A DNA stretch of 64,000 nt. It comes from Hemerocallis citrina (taxonomy: Eukaryota; Streptophyta; Magnoliopsida; Asparagales; Asphodelaceae). This document shows, piece after piece, positions 21,383 through 34,187 of the stretch. The stretch lies in assembly GCA_017893485.1 (NCBI GenBank), contig CM030358.1, positions 252,939,228 through 253,003,227 on the forward strand, read 5' to 3'. Within the stretch, counting starts at the first letter, position 1; each line of letters opens with the position of its first letter. A model generated the notes under the pieces. The model saw nothing but the letters and a program-made list of their open reading frames with translations. It had not been told where the DNA came from and searched no databases. The position numbers and the translations under genes were made by a program.

Positions 21383-22959
21383 TGTAACACGCCGAACTTC
21401 CTGTATGGAGAATTCGAGACACGGGCCAGGACCTTTACATTCAATTAGCCACAATATACAAAAAAACAGGAAAATTTAAAACTTTTTACTTAATACAAAT
21501 ATAACAAGCCGAGTGTTTCCATTGTTTCAATAGGTTACATCAGAGTATACATGAGAGGAACAAATAAACATTGGGCTCTTTACTTGGAAGCTATGTCTTG
21601 AATAGAGTTCTCCCGGATTGGTGTCCCTGCATCCACAACATATTTGAGCGGTGACGTCAGTACATATACTGACGCTTAAAGGCTGATGACTATTAGCGAA
21701 TCTCAGTTTTAAACAAACATATTTTAAGCATGGTAAAATGTGCTGGTGTAGTTTAAGTGTTCAGAGGTGTTATGACTTAGAATCTAATGCAATGTCAACT
21801 AAGGCTAGGATGCACTTATTCTAATGCATGCGAGATCTGGAATCATATGCATACCATAACTACATACGTCCATATCAAGCCGTTCTCCATATTTAGGGAT
21901 TTGAACCCGCGTTATGAATTCTACTTTTGTACACAACCTGTTCCCGACAGATACAATGTGACTGATGAGGTTGCATATGTGGTCAAGTCCAACCAATGCA
22001 GTACGCTCATGGTGTCTATGTTTGCCACAACTACCCAGCGTACTGGACCTCACTCAAAAGCCAGACGAACACAGGGTATCCGCAGCACAGGATAGCACGA
22101 AGCCTACACTGCGGCACCCATAACTCATAGACCGTGGTCTAAGGCCCGTTCGCTTCCCCGACATAGAACGTTACGGAATTCCGGGGCCCATCCTCTAGTT
22201 CCGAAAGGAGAACCTCCCGTTCTTATCATGATATTTTAGGAATTAATAGAGTTAGATACGCAACCCGTGCTCCCAACTCGTGAGAAGGCACCATACGTAT
22301 CCCATTGACGGGAAGGTACGACCCAATAACACCACCTAGTGTCGGCCTTTAGAACGAGTTGGATCATAAGGTATCACCCCTAATACCAACTCTTAACTTT
22401 TGTCAAAAAAGGTCAAGTAATGATCCTTACATGTTACTACCCTAATGATGTCACCAATCCTAAACAATCTTACGGGGTTTTCAACCTAGACTTTCTTAAG
22501 ATTGTCATGGTCCTACTCATGGCCTATCGATCCAAGACACCGGTGACGGGATCTCCCTCACTCATCACTACCCCTAACTTGGATCTCATCAACATTCTCG
22601 GCCCGCGATCAACCCACACCGGTTAAGATCCGTCGGTGCAGGAGGTGTGATTGATCCATAGTTTTCAAGGTGGTAAGTAGCAAGTCTTGATGGTCGATGA
22701 CCCCTGGGGTAACTATAATACCCTAGATGAGCTTTTATCAAGCTAACAATAATAGTGACTTTCCCAACCATTATTACCCTTTAACGAGTGTAGGTTTTTG
22801 CCACTAACGTTTCATGGCATAACCCGCTTATAAGAACTAGTATCTTGTGTTAGGCTCACTAACACCTTATTATTATCCATATATTGAAGATGAAGAACAT
22901 TAACATGATATGGTCCAATTTTAACTCGAACAATATATAACTATAATTCATGGGTTCTC

Positions 22960-23545
22960 TTTCAACTTTGAACTTAGAACAACATGCAACTAGAATCATG
23001 AGTTCTTTCTCAATTTTAACTAGAACACATGCAACTAGGTTCGTGGGTTCTTTCTCAAATTTAACCTAGAACACATGCAACTATGTTCAGGGGTTCTTTC
23101 TCAAATTTAAGCTAGAACCACCTAGAAACTAAATTCATGGGTTCTTCATGAAAATTGAACTAGAACAATCATGGGACTAATTTCATGGGTTCTTTTAGAA
23201 AATTGAACTAGAACAATCATGGAACTAAATTCATGGGTTCTTTTAGAAAATTAAACTAGAACAATCATGGAACTAAATTCTTGGGTTCTTCATGAAAATT
23301 GAACTAGAACAATCATGGAACTAAATTCATTGGTTCTTTTCGAAACTTAACTATAACCACTACAACATACAACTCCAGAGTTCTTGGGTTCCTTTTAAAT
23401 CTTTGAATTTAGATTGATCATGCAACATGGGTTCTTTAAAATTTAACTAGAATAGAATGGAAGCTAAATTCATGGGTTCTTTTTAGAAGTTTAACTAGAA
23501 TAGCATGCAAGCTAAATTCATGGGTTCTTTTTAGTAACCTAGAAG
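22960..23545. repeat. Tandem array in the E1 LTR: TTCATGGGTTCTTT / AACTAGAACAATCATG
   Basis: About ten imperfect units of 50-60 bp each carry TTCATGGGTTCTT, then a run of AAAATTGAACTAGAACA and ATCATGGAACTAAA. The homologous array in the other LTR is at 32545-33080 with one or more units fewer. Confidence 0.85.
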
Positions 23546-23689
23546 CAAAATAGAGAATGCTATTGCAACTTGATCTTTGATGAACTATAATTAAGAAAAT
23601 TATTTCTTCACAAGCATGAAAGTAACTTTAAAAAGACTACTAAAGACTTATCTACATATTATAAAAGACTACTCTTTCAAGAATTTCTA

Positions 23690-23950
23690 CATATTACAAA
23701 AACTACTTTTTATGAACTATAAATTACAAACTCTACTTTTTATGAATTATTAATTACAAACTCTACTTTTTACGAACCATAAATTACAAACTCTACTTTT
23801 CATGAACTACAAATTACAAACTCTACGTTTTTTTATGAACCATAAATTACAAGCTCTACTTTTTATGAATTATAAATTACAAACTCTACTTTTTACGAAC
23901 TACAAATTACAACTCTACTTTTTATAAACTACAATCTCTACATATTAAAA
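23690..23950. repeat. Tandem array of ~30 bp units in the E1 LTR
   Basis: Eight or so copies of CTACTTTTTATGAACTATAA plus ATTACAAACT occur. The same array is in the other LTR copy at 33250-33520, where a chance frame reads a repeated MNYKLQTLLF peptide. Confidence 0.88.
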
Positions 23951-24932
23951 ATCTACTTTTTTAAGAACTACAAATTCCTACATATTACAATAATATACCT
24001 TTGAGAACTATAAATCTCTATATATTACAAAAATCTACATTTTTAAGAACTAGAACTTCTACACATGTAAAGATCACTTCTTTTGTGAGCTAGAAGTTCT
24101 TCTTACAACAAAACCCACTTTTTTTTGTGAACTAAAGTTCTAAAAGTATGAAAAGATTACTTCTTTATTAATTATAAGTTCTACATACACAATAGATTAC
24201 TCTTTTTAAAACTAGAAGTTACACATACAACTAGAACTACTCTTTTAGTGTTCTACTTAAGTTTTTCACTTTAATCAAGTATGTTGATGTTCTTAATTCC
24301 TCTATTCTTACATGCACATAAAATAGTCCAAGTTATTATAATTTTTGTTATCAAAATAACAACAATAACAAGAGTGACCATAACAATGCTAAAGACTCAA
24401 TCTTTATCTGTTTTTAGTAAGTTCTACCATTCCCTTTCTTTCGTGTGATCGCTTTTGATTCATAATCATTTATATGCACAAGATCTTAGTCCAAGTTGTT
24501 AGTTTTTCTATTTGCAAAATAACAACAATAACAACAATAACCATAACAAGGTTCAAAGGCTCAACCTTTATGTTATTTTGTTTGAATTCTACCATTCAAC
24601 TTTTCATGTGATCATTTTTTTGATTCATACTACCATTTATATGCTCATGATTTAGTCCAAGTAGTTTTAGAACATACAACATACAACATACCACAATTAT
24701 AAAAGGAGAACAAAAATCAATATAAAAAATAAGAAGTAGGGAAACCCCCACCTTTGCTTTCTAGGTTGGAAGAACTTGTCTTATGCTTCCTTCTCCTTCC
24801 TCCTAGCTCCTATAGAAACCTACAAATGGAAAATTCTCTAGTTAGGGTTTCTTTCTCTCTTTCTTTTGCTCTCAAATCTTTTCTCTTGACAAATGTGGCA
24901 AGGGGTAAAAAAGGGGAGGCGGGGGGGTGTTG

Positions 24933-24940
24933 TATTTATA
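24933..24940 (-). promoter_or_regulatory. TATA box of the E1 LTR
   Basis: The minus strand reads CCGCCTATAAATACAACACC, a good plant TATA box in the expected U3 position upstream of the LTR 3' half. Confidence 0.6.
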
Positions 24941-25515
24941 GGCGGAGGAATGAGAGGGTGAGGGGGTAAAATGTAACTAGGGTTTTTGCAAAAACCCCCT
25001 TGGGATCTTTGTTGGCTGGCCAAGCATAGGTGAGGTGGAGGGGTGTTCTAGAAGGAATACACCTATTAATCCTCATTTGTATTTCCATTAATTAAAAACC
25101 CTATGTTTATCCCTCCAAATAAATCCTAGCCATCCATTTTTGATCAATCATGACAAAAATAAGATATTTTTGTCCAAAATACATACTACATGATTTGTAC
25201 AAATATACGAAATCGATACAATACGCATACGTATATACTAATATATATACCGATAATTTTTATTTTTTAAATCGTACAATCCGTATAAAAATAATTTAAT
25301 TCCAACAAAAATAATAAAAATAAATTTTATTATCGGCTCAGACGATTTCAGCACTAAAATGATGTAACGCATATACATATAGACTGGTATGCATGCAGAT
25401 GATGATTATTAATTAAACTAAGTAATATCTACCAAAAATATTTCAATTCTGTAAAATAAAATAAAATAATAAAATAATAAAGTAATATTTATTAATAACT
25501 GCTCGGGATATTACA

Positions 25516-25530
25516 ATACCCCTTCCTTAG
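25516..25530 (-). other. E1 polypurine tract
   Basis: On the minus strand CTAAGGAAGGGGTAT abuts the 3' LTR. E2 and E3 have CTAAGGAGGGAGTG at the same place. Confidence 0.8.
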
Positions 25531-25554
25531 AATAGTTCTGTCCTCAGAACTGTA

Positions 25555-26007
25555 CTAAGTAAGAAGAAAAGAAAATAAAAAAGCAACACTCAAAATAACT
25601 CGGAAAAAGAAAGCTTTATCCGGCTCCCAAGTGGCCTCCTCCACGAATTGATTCTTCCAAAGAACATTGACCATCGGAATCGTCTTATTCCCTAGCACTT
25701 TATCCTGATGGTCAATAATTCTGACTGGACGTTCCTTATATGTAAGATCCACTCGTAGGACTTCGGGAACGTCTGGCAGTTGATGACTCGGATCTGCTAC
25801 ATATTTTCTCAGCATCGAAATGTGAAATACATCGTGTACTTGGGACAATTCGGCTGGCAGCTTTAGTTTGTATGCCATCTTTCCGATCATCTTCAAAATC
25901 TGGTACGGTCCAATATATCTTGGTGCTAACTTGCCACCCTTTCCGAACTTGATCACTCCCTTTGTAGGTGAGACTTTCAGAAATACCGAATCACCTTCGA
26001 ATTCCAA
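25555..26007 (-). pseudogene. E1 integrase C-terminus and chromodomain
   Basis: The minus-strand frame begins MEFEGDSVFLKVSPTKGVIK and passes the GPY/F module (RYIGPYQILKMIGKMAYKL) and VHDVFHISMLRKYV. It ends in the chromodomain segment VLWKNQFVEEATWEPDKAFF. Chromodomain tails steer chromoviral integration to heterochromatin in known cases. The chromodomain is cut short and the frame runs into LTR-proximal sequence. It belongs to the polyprotein that starts upstream in gag, so the first Met is not a real start. Confidence 0.85.
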
Positions 26008-26121
26008 ATCTCGTCAACGGTTGTTGGCGTAGCTCTTCTTCCTGCTTTGTGCTACTTGCATCCTTTTTCTGATTAGCTCGATCTTCTCGGATGTTTGTTG
26101 TACTATTTCAGGCCCAAACAT

Positions 26122-27442
26122 CTACCTTTCTCCTACTTCGAACCAGCACACGGGCATCCTACACTTCCTTCCATACAATGCTTCGTATGGAGCCATCTCA
26201 ATACTTGCTTGATAGCTGTTATTATAAGCAAATTCTACCAATGCTAAGTGTCGTTCCCAGCTCCCTCCGAAGTCCATTATACATGCTCTCAGCATATCCT
26301 CGAGAATTCTATTAACTCTCTGTCTGCCCATCAGTCTACGGGTGGAAAGCTGTGCTGAACTCTGATCTCGTTCCTAATGCTTCTTGCAGACTCTGCCAAA
26401 ATCGAGATGTAAACCTTGCATCTAAATCAGAAACAATCGATACTGGCACCCCATGAAGATTTACAACGCCCTCAATGTAGACCTCGGCTAACTTCTCAAC
26501 CGACCAAGTCGTCTTCACTGGAAGAAAATGTGCAGATTTTGTCAACCGGTCCACTATAACCCAAATGGAGTCATTCCTTTTCGAACTTCTAGGCAGTCCC
26601 GTGATGAAATCCATGCTGATATTCTCCCATTTCCACTCCGAAATGGGCGAGGGTTATAGTAGACCTCCTGGTTTCTGGTTTTCTGCCTTAACTTTCTGAC
26701 ATATAAGGCATTTGCCTACAAATCCTGCCACATCCCGCTTCATCCCAACCCACCAAAAATGTTGTTTTACGTCTTTATACATCTTTGTGCTTCCTGGGTG
26801 AACTGTGAGTAAGATGGAGTGTGCTTCCTTCATGATATCTTCTCTCACTTCATCAACTTTAGGCACACACAACCTGTTTCCAAACCAAAGCGACCCTTCG
26901 TTCACACTGAACTCTGAGGCTTTTCCTTCATTGACTAGCCGCTTTAGTGCTTCAATTTCTGCATCTCCTATCTGAGCCTTCCTGACTCGATCGTTCAGAC
27001 TCGGTTGCAATTCCAGACGTGACAAAACTGTGCTCAAATCTTGAACAATTACTTCAATATCGGCTTGTCTAATCTTATCATCTAGCTATCTTCTTGTTGC
27101 AATGAGTGTGGCTATACTCCTCTTCCTACTGAGCGCATCTGCCACGCCATTGGCTTTTCCCGGATGATATAATGTTTCTGGTCTGATGTCTTCCAAAACC
27201 TCCAACCATCGCCTCTGCCTGAGATTCAAATTCTTTTACTGGTAGATATGCTTTAGAATTTTATGGTCGGTAAACATCTCTACCTTGGTCCCATAGACAT
27301 AGTGCCACCACAATTTTAGAGCAAAAATTTTTACGGCCAACTCCAAGTCGTGTGTCGGGTAATTCTTCTCATGCGGTCGAAGTTGCCTTGATCCGTATGC
27401 TATGACCTTCCCTTCTTGCATCAGAACACACCTGAATCCCAA
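26122..27442 (-). pseudogene. E1 RNase H to integrase core, broken into several frames
   Basis: Pieces run on the minus strand from high to low coordinates. RNase H (27236-27442) has [20 protein letters not shown] and [11 protein letters not shown] linker and H2C2 zinc-binding domain (26654-27037) has HSILLTVHPGSTKMY and CLICQKVKAENQKPGG. The integrase core (26336-26614) has [20 protein letters not shown] and DRLTKSAHF, with SDLDARF where SDRDARF is usual. A final core piece (26122-26331) has [13 protein letters not shown] and [19 protein letters not shown]. The QTERVN glutamate region is altered near 26331. Stops and frameshifts separate all pieces, so no activity is expected. Confidence 0.85.
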
Positions 27443-27756
27443 AAATGAAGCATCACTGTAGATTACATACCCCTTATTTGGTTGAGGCTAGAACCAAAAT
27501 CGGTGCAGAAATCAATTTGTTCTTCAGCTCTTGAAAAATCCCTTCATATTTCTCAGTCCAATCAAAACTTACATTTTTCTTGGTTAGTGTTGTAAGTGGT
27601 ACAACAATTCTTGCATAGTTCTGCATGAACTTCCTATAGTATCCTGTCATTCCTAAGAAGCTCCTGACCTCTTTTACAGTTCTCGGCTGAGGCCAACTCT
27701 TTACTGCCTCGATCTTCTGCGGTCTATAGCCACTCCCTCCTTAGAAAGGACATGGC

Positions 27757-28569
27757 CTAAGAACGCCACTTTCGATTTCCAAAATTCACACTTTGATAGT
27801 TTGGCATAAACTGATGCTCCCATAGCTTGATCAGTACTGCAATCAGATGCTCAGCATGCTCCTCTTCTGTTTTTGAATATACTAAGATGTCGTCTAAGAA
27901 GACAACCACAAATGAATCGATAAATGGCCGCAAGATGCGGTTCATCATGTCCATAAAGATCGCTGGAGCATTGGTCACCCCGAATGGCATCACCAAAAAC
28001 TCGTAATGACCGTGCCGGGTTCGGAATGATGTTTTGCGTATATCTTCTTCTTTGATAGGAACTTGATGATAACCTGAACGCAGATCAATCTTTGAGAACA
28101 CAACTGCCCCTAGAGCAGATCAAACAAGTCATCGATCCTGGGAATTGGGTACTGGTTCTAAACAGTAACTTTGTTTAACTCTTGGTAATCGATGCACATC
28201 ATCACTGTTCCATCCTTCTTCTTCACAAGTAGCGCGGGTGCTCCCTAGGGTGAAGCACTTAGCCTGATGAATTCCTTCTGTAGCAGTTCTTCAATTTGCT
28301 CCTTCACTTCTTTCTGCTCCACTGGTGCCATTCGATATGGTGTCTTAGACACTAGTGTGCTGCCTGGCTAGATAGTAATGCAGAACTCAACATTCCTATG
28401 TGGTGGGAGTCCAGGTAATTCTTCCAAAAATACGCGGGTAAATTTACGTACCATTGGTATCACCTTGACTTCACCTGGCACACGTACTCCAGTTACAGCT
28501 GCAAGAATTTCTTCACTCTGCTCCTCTTTTCTTGGAACACAAGTTCTGGTCTTCCGAATGGTGTCATGG
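27757..28569 (-). pseudogene. E1 reverse transcriptase, broken
   Basis: The palm domain is in 27757-28101: [40 protein letters not shown] and the catalytic FLDD ([13 protein letters not shown]). Its 3' end shifts frame after KLWEHQF. The fingers region upstream (28102-28569) can be followed as [19 protein letters not shown] and [18 protein letters not shown], but it has several stops. The polyprotein order is protease, RT, RNase H, integrase, as in Ty3/Gypsy. Confidence 0.85.
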
Positions 28570-28914
28570 CTACCCTCTTCTCCTACAATCGATGCTAGCC
28601 TTATGCCTGGACATCCAATCCATCCTAATAATCACATTCGTCCCTGCAAAGCCCAGCTCTAGCAAATCTATACTCAGGGTCGCTCCGTCAATCTGGAGTT
28701 TGCATCCCTTACAACACAAATTTGTAGGGAGAGTTGCTCCAGATGGGGTAGCAACCAACAAAACCGAGTCCGGAGTTGCCTCCTGGGTGCATTTCAACTT
28801 CTTTGAAAATACTTCAGACACAAAAGAATGTGATGACCCATTATCAAATAAAACAGTTGTGTGGATTCCATTTATATTAATCCATCCTGTTACAAAAGTG
28901 TTTACATAATTCAT
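28570..28914 (-). pseudogene. E1 protease with a DNG in place of DTG
   Basis: The frame reads GWININGIHTTVLFDNGSSH, then SFVSEVFSKKLKC. The retroviral-type aspartic protease motif should be VLFDTGSSH; here the middle residue is Asn (codon 28842-28840). Downstream DLLELGFAGTNVIIRMDWMS matches the flap and second conserved block of Tekay proteases (GVDVIIGIDWMS), also altered. It is a remnant. Confidence 0.8.
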
Positions 28915-29059
28915 TTCCTCATGTCAAAATATTCAAAATACTACAATAAACTTAGCCATAATTTCCTTCACCTACCGGTGATGACTCCCTCGTCTTCATT
29001 GGCGTCTTCCTCCATGAGCGCGAATACTCGCCCTTGGCGGGCAATCCCCTTCCCCTTGC

Positions 29060-30077
29060 TGTTCGTCTTAGGAGCAGGCCTACTGTTGCCCCTCCGAAGC
29101 TGGGGACAGTCTAGCCGAACATGGAAAATCTTCCCACAATTGTAACATGTGCAGGTATCATTCTGAAAGTTCCTCTTCGGGCATTGGATCTTGAAGTGTC
29201 CTTACTTGCCATATACAAAACAGCTCCTTGGCTTGGCGCCTCCGGTTTTGCCAACATTTTTCTGAAATTTCTGATTCCGACCCTGGTTCCTGAATCCTGA
29301 TGCTGGTGCAGGCCTCTTTCCCTTATTCCATCCTCTAGTGTTTACTTGCGGTTCCGGTCCTCGGCTCATATCCAACTCCGTTGTAGCTACACGGGGGACC
29401 AACTTCTCAAACCTCCGGATGCAAAAGGGTACCATCTTGGTTCTAAGTATGGGCCTAAGCCCCTGCTCGAACCTCTTGGCCTTCTTGACCTCGTCCTGTA
29501 CCATCTCTGGAGCATAACGGGACAGATGAGTGAACTTGGTTTTGTATTCACGAACCGTCATGCTTCCTTGTTCTAGGTTGAAGAAATCTATGGCCTTTTC
29601 CTCTTGCACATCCAAGGGAAAGTAGTGCTGCCTGAATTTCCCTAAGAAGTCTTCCCAGGTAATGGGTCCTTCGCCCATGCCCCTCTTCACCGACTGCCAC
29701 CAGACCTCGACATCTTTCTCTAGTAGAATACTAGCCAACCTGACCTTGCTGTCCTCCGGTGTCAGCATCACCTCAAACACTGTCTCGACTTGACGAATCC
29801 AGTCGTCAGCTGCCGTCGGGTCCACCTAGCCCTCGAAAACAGGCGGCCTCGCCCTATGGAAGGATTCGACCATCTTAACAGGGTTGGCAGCTGCAACCCC
29901 CCAGTTTCCTGCGGGTGCTCCCTGTTGCTGCACATTGTTTCGGCTTGCCTCTGCTAGGTATTCGAATGCCTGGTACATATGAGCAAATTCTGCCCCTATA
30001 TCCATAGCTGCGCCATTGCCTCCACTACCCTCGCCCTCATTCGGGTTGATTCTACCGCTTCTTGTTCTGCGAGACAT
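29060..30077 (-). pseudogene. E1 gag with zinc knuckles, broken
   Basis: The N-terminus (29826-30077) starts MSRRTRSGRINPNEGEG and ends FEG followed by TAG where related elements read Gln. The core (29202-29825) has DPTAADDWIRQVETVFEVM, VWWQSVKR, RQHYFPLDVQEEKAIDFFNL and SMTVREYKTKFTHLSRYAPE, then a basic Gly-rich tail. Two zinc knuckles follow: the first (CFVYGK, then a stop) has lost its second Cys and its frame; the second (CYNCGKIFHVRLDCP, near 29110-29150) is intact CCHC. This is the nucleocapsid and capsid precursor. Confidence 0.85.
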
Positions 30078-30293
30078 CTGATAGAAAAAAAAATGTAATA
30101 TACATAGGCATCATATTGTGATATTGCAAAAATAACATCCATCCAAACTCATAAGATTTGTAGAAAACGCAAGGCTATACTTCATTTCATTAAAACCCTT
30201 TATCTTACAATATGCATTTTTTCCTTACATTATAACATATATGTAGGTAGCAAAACGACGAAACAACAAGATAACCTATAGGCACCTAACCGC

Positions 30294-30725
30294 CTAATCG
30301 CTACTACTAGTGTCTCCTGCAGGGCTCCGTGCAGTAAGTGGCGGTCCTAGTAGCGTCTGCAACTGAGTGATCTGTGCCTGTAGCTCCGTGCACTTGCGTT
30401 CTAGGTGCGCAAACTGCACACGATGAGTGTGCTTCATGACCACTGTCTTGTGGTCGGCCCTCGCCTTGTCCCTTCTCAACTCTTCCACTTCCCTCTCGTT
30501 ATTGAGGGTCACGAACTCGCAAGAGTCCATCCTGTTCTCGAGACAGGCGTGGCAGCAACCCCACGTTGAGAGATCGCGGAATACTTGCTCAAGGGCCTGC
30601 TCCACTGCAGTAGGCTGGGGAGGTGGCGAGGGCGAAAGTACTGGAATCTGGCCACCTGCAGGGGCACCCCCTACTGCGGTAGCTACTGTGGCCCCATTGG
30701 AAAACCTAGCTCGACCACAGATCAC
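30294..30725 (-). pseudogene. E1 upstream ORF with coiled-coil-like tail
   Basis: A 143-codon frame lies between the primer site and gag, on the gag strand. It contains a Pro-rich stretch (SPSPPPQPTAVEQALEQVF), a Cys-containing middle (WGCCHACLENRMDSCEFV) and heptad-like EREVEELRRDKARADH and LERKCTELQAQITQLQTLL. A likely original start, MDDGTIPLGNGWANG, lies upstream near 30808 and is cut off by a stop near 30725. Its position matches the acidic coiled-coil ORF of E3 (45643-46068); sequence similarity is weak. No known domain. Confidence 0.5.
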
Positions 30726-30972
30726 TCAAGAGTCCATGCTGAGTCCACCTCGACCATTATCCCATTCGCCCACCCATTCCCAAGGGGAATCGTTCCGTCA
30801 TCCATTCTGCAAGGAGTGGACATAGGGTTAGCCTAGATATAGAAATATCATACAACATAAGTTCAAGGAAACAACAGTATGAATTATAATCATCTACAAT
30901 AAGCTATAAACCTAACCCTGACAAGGCATCTAAGTCTATTTTGCAACTGTGATGGACTACAGATTGAAGTCG

Positions 30973-30984
30973 GCTCTGATACCA
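30973..30984 (-). other. E1 primer-binding site
   Basis: The minus strand reads TGGTATCAGAGC three bases inside the 5' LTR end, complementary to initiator methionine tRNA. Confidence 0.9.
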
Positions 30985-30987
30985 CTA

Positions 30988-33578
30988 TGTAACGCCCCGA
31001 ACTTCCTATATGGAGAATTCGAGACATGAGCCAGGATCTTTACATTCAATTAGCCACAATACACAAAAAAAAAGGAAAATTCAAAACATTTATTCAATAC
31101 AAATATTACAAGCCGAGTGTTTCCATTGTTTCAGTAGGTTACATCATAGTATACATGAGAGGAACAAATAAACATTGGGTTCTTTACTTGGAAGCTATGC
31201 CTTGACTAGAGTTCTCCCGGATTGGTGTTCCTGCATCCACAACCTATTTGAGTGGGGACATCAGTACATATAATGATGCTTAAAGGCTGATAACTAGCAG
31301 CGAATCTCAATTTTAATCAAAAATATTTTAAGCATGGTAAAATGTGTTGGTGTAGTTTAAGTGTTCATGGGTGTTATGACTTAGAATCTAATGCAATGTC
31401 AACTAAGGCTAGGATGCACTTATTCTAATGCATGCGAGAACCTGGAATCATATGCATCCCATAACTACATATTTCCATATAAAGTCGTTCTGCATATTTA
31501 GGGATTTTAACCCGCATTATGAATTCTACTTTTGTACACAACCTGTTCTAGACAGATACAACGTGACTGATGAGGTTGCAGACATGGTCAAGTCCCACCA
31601 ATACAGTACGCTCATGGTGTCTATGTTTGCCACTACTACCCGGTGTACCGAACCTCACTCAAAAGCAGACGAACGCAGGGTATCCACAGCACAGGATAGC
31701 ACGAAGCCTACCCAGTGGCACCCATAACTCATAGACCGTGGTATAAGGCCCGTTCGCTTCCCGGGCCTAGAATGTGACGGAATTCTGGGGTCCATCCCTT
31801 AGTTCCGAAAGGAGAATCTCAAGTTCTTATCATGGTATTTCAGGAATTAACAGAGTGAGATACGCAACCCGTGCTCCCAACTCGTGAGAAGGCACCGTAC
31901 GTATCCCTTTGACGAGAAGGTACAACCCAATAACACCACCTAGTGTCGGCCTATAGGACGAGTTGGATCATATGGTATCACCCCTAATACCAACTCTTCC
32001 CTTTTGGCAAAAATGGTTAAGTAATGATCCTTACAAGTTACTACTCTAATGATTTCACTAATCCTAAACAATCTAACGGGGTTTTCAACGTAGACTTTCT
32101 TAAGATTGTCATGGTCAAACTCATGGCATATCGATCCAAGACATCGGTGATGGGATCTCCCTCACTCATCACTACCCCTAAATTGGATCTCGTCAACATT
32201 CTCGGCCCGCGATCAATCCACACCGGTTAAGATCCGTCGGTGCACGAGGTGTGATTTATCCACAGTTTCCATGGTGGTAAGATGCGAGTCTTGATGGTCG
32301 ATGACCCCTAGGGTAACTATAATACCCTAGATGAGCTTTTACCAAGCTAACAATAATAGTGACTTTCCCAACCATTATTACCCATAATCGAGTGTAGGCT
32401 TTTGCCACTAACGTTTCACGGCATAACCCGCTTATAAGAACTAGTATCTTGTGTTAGACTCCCTAACACCTTATTATTATCCATATATTGAAGATGAAGA
32501 ACATTAACATGATATAGTCCAATTTTAACCAGAACAACATACAACTAGAATTCATGGGTTCTCTTTCAACTTTGAACTTAGAACAACATGCAACAAGAAT
32601 CATGGGTTCTTTCTCAATTTTAACTAGAACACATGCAACTAGGTTCGTGGGTTCTTTCTCAAATTTAAGCTAGAACACATGCAACTAGGTTCATGGGTTC
32701 TTTCTCAAATTTAAGCTAGAACCATCTAGAAAACAAAATTCATGGGTTCTTCATGAAAATTGAAATAGAACAATCATGGGACTAATTTCATGGGTTCTCT
32801 TGAAAGTTGAACTAGAACAATTATGGAACTAAATTCATGGGTTCTTTCAGAAAATTGAACTAGAACAATCATGGAAGTAAATCATGGGTTCTTCATGAAA
32901 ATTGAACTAGAACAATCATGGAACTAAATTCATGGGTTCTTTTAGAAACTTAACTATAACCACTACAACATACAACTCAAGAGTTCATGGGTTCCTTTTA
33001 AATCTTTTAACTTAGAATGTTCATGCAACATGGGTTCTTTAAAGTTTAACTAGAATAGCATGCAAGCTAAATTCATGGGTTCTTTTTAGTAACCTAGAAG
33101 CAAAATAGAGAATGCTATTGCAACTTGATCTTTGATGAACTATAATTAAGAAAATTATTTCTTCACAAGCATGAAAGTAAACTTTAAAAAGACTACTAAA
33201 TACTTTATCTACATATTACAAAAGACTACTCTTTCAGGAATTTCTACATATTACAAAAACTACTTTTTATGAACTATAAATTACAAACTCTACTTTTTAT
33301 GAATTATAAATTACAAACTCTACTTTTTATGAACCATAAATTACAAAATCTACTTTTTATGAACTACAAATTACAAATTCTACTTTTTATAAACTACAAA
33401 TTACAAACTCTACCTTTTTTTATGAACCATAAATTACAAGCTCTACTTTTTATGAATTATAAATTACAAACTCTACTTTTTACGAACTACAAATTACAAC
33501 TCTACTTTTTATAAACTACAATCTCTACATATTAAAAATCAACTTTTTTAAGAATTACAAATTCCTACATATTACAAA
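30988..33578 (-). repeat. E1 5' LTR, truncated by the E2 insertion
   Basis: This 2591 bp is homologous to 21383-23990, beginning TGTAACGCCCCGAAC. It is cut inside the second tandem-repeat block's downstream flank (CCTACATATTACAA). The missing part would be about 1.5 kb and should appear right of E2's far end, outside this window. Confidence 0.88.
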
Positions 33579-34187
33579 TGTAGCGCCCCGAATTTCTAGA
33601 TGAATAACATAGAAAATACGTGGCACATTCCCAGTGATCCACTTCAATACAACAATAAACATAACCAAACACCACTAAAATTTTCATCTTTTATTACAAC
33701 CAAACTTTTACAAATCACAGCGGAAGTCCAAACAACTCAAACAATAATTTCTTTTGTTTTCAACTCCAAATCATCTTAATAGGACTTTACAAATTTTACA
33801 CCAAACACTAAATAGTCCATTTAACCCAAAAGCTAACTCAAGTATCCAATCTCCAGCTCTAAGCAATAACCTGCATCATGTGAGGCTAGAGTTGAACCCT
33901 AACCCCCAAACTAAAGGGGTTAGCCATAAATGGTGTGAGTGGCACAAAAACAAACAAGCAACATAAATGAACATAAATCATGATATTCTCAACAAAGGTA
34001 GTAAACCAAATATACCAAAATAAGAAGTAACAAGAAGTGAAAACAGGTGATACGAAAACCAAATGTCAAGTGTGGAAATCAGCAAAACCAAATGCATGAA
34101 AATGAGTCAAGAAAACACAAATGCTATATGCAGACAACGATGAATACTAAGAGATAAAGATAGACTATGAGGATTAGCCCATGCCCG

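Larger units (their letters stand above)
21383..25515 (-). repeat. E1 3' LTR (4133 bp)
   Basis: In plus coordinates it starts TGTAACACGCCGAAC and ends GGGATATTACA; read on the minus strand the ends are TGTAATATCCC and GGCGTGTTACA. A TATA box lies at 24933-24940. Two internal tandem-repeat blocks occupy 22960-23545 and 23690-23950. Confidence 0.88.
21383..33578 (-). mobile_element. E1: degraded Tekay-type chromovirus, minus strand
   Basis: The left (3') LTR is 21383-25515, the interior 25516-30987, and the right (5') LTR starts at 30988 and is interrupted at 33578 by E2. The right LTR stops at a point matching about 23990 of the left copy, so about 1.5 kb of it must lie beyond the window. PBS and PPT are present. 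Gag, PR, RT, RNaseH, IN and chromodomain are all recognisable but broken by stops and frameshifts. The LTRs show many substitutions and small indels, making this an older insertion than E2-E4. It sits within E0. Confidence 0.88.

Noticed and set aside
22900..24000. CRISPR-like array
   Set aside because: The direct repeats are imperfect and contiguous, have no unique spacers and sit within a plant LTR.
33269..33514. Repeat protein with MNYKLQTLLF units
   Set aside because: It is the translation of the ~30 bp tandem array in the E1 LTR. The matching array in the other LTR does not keep the frame.
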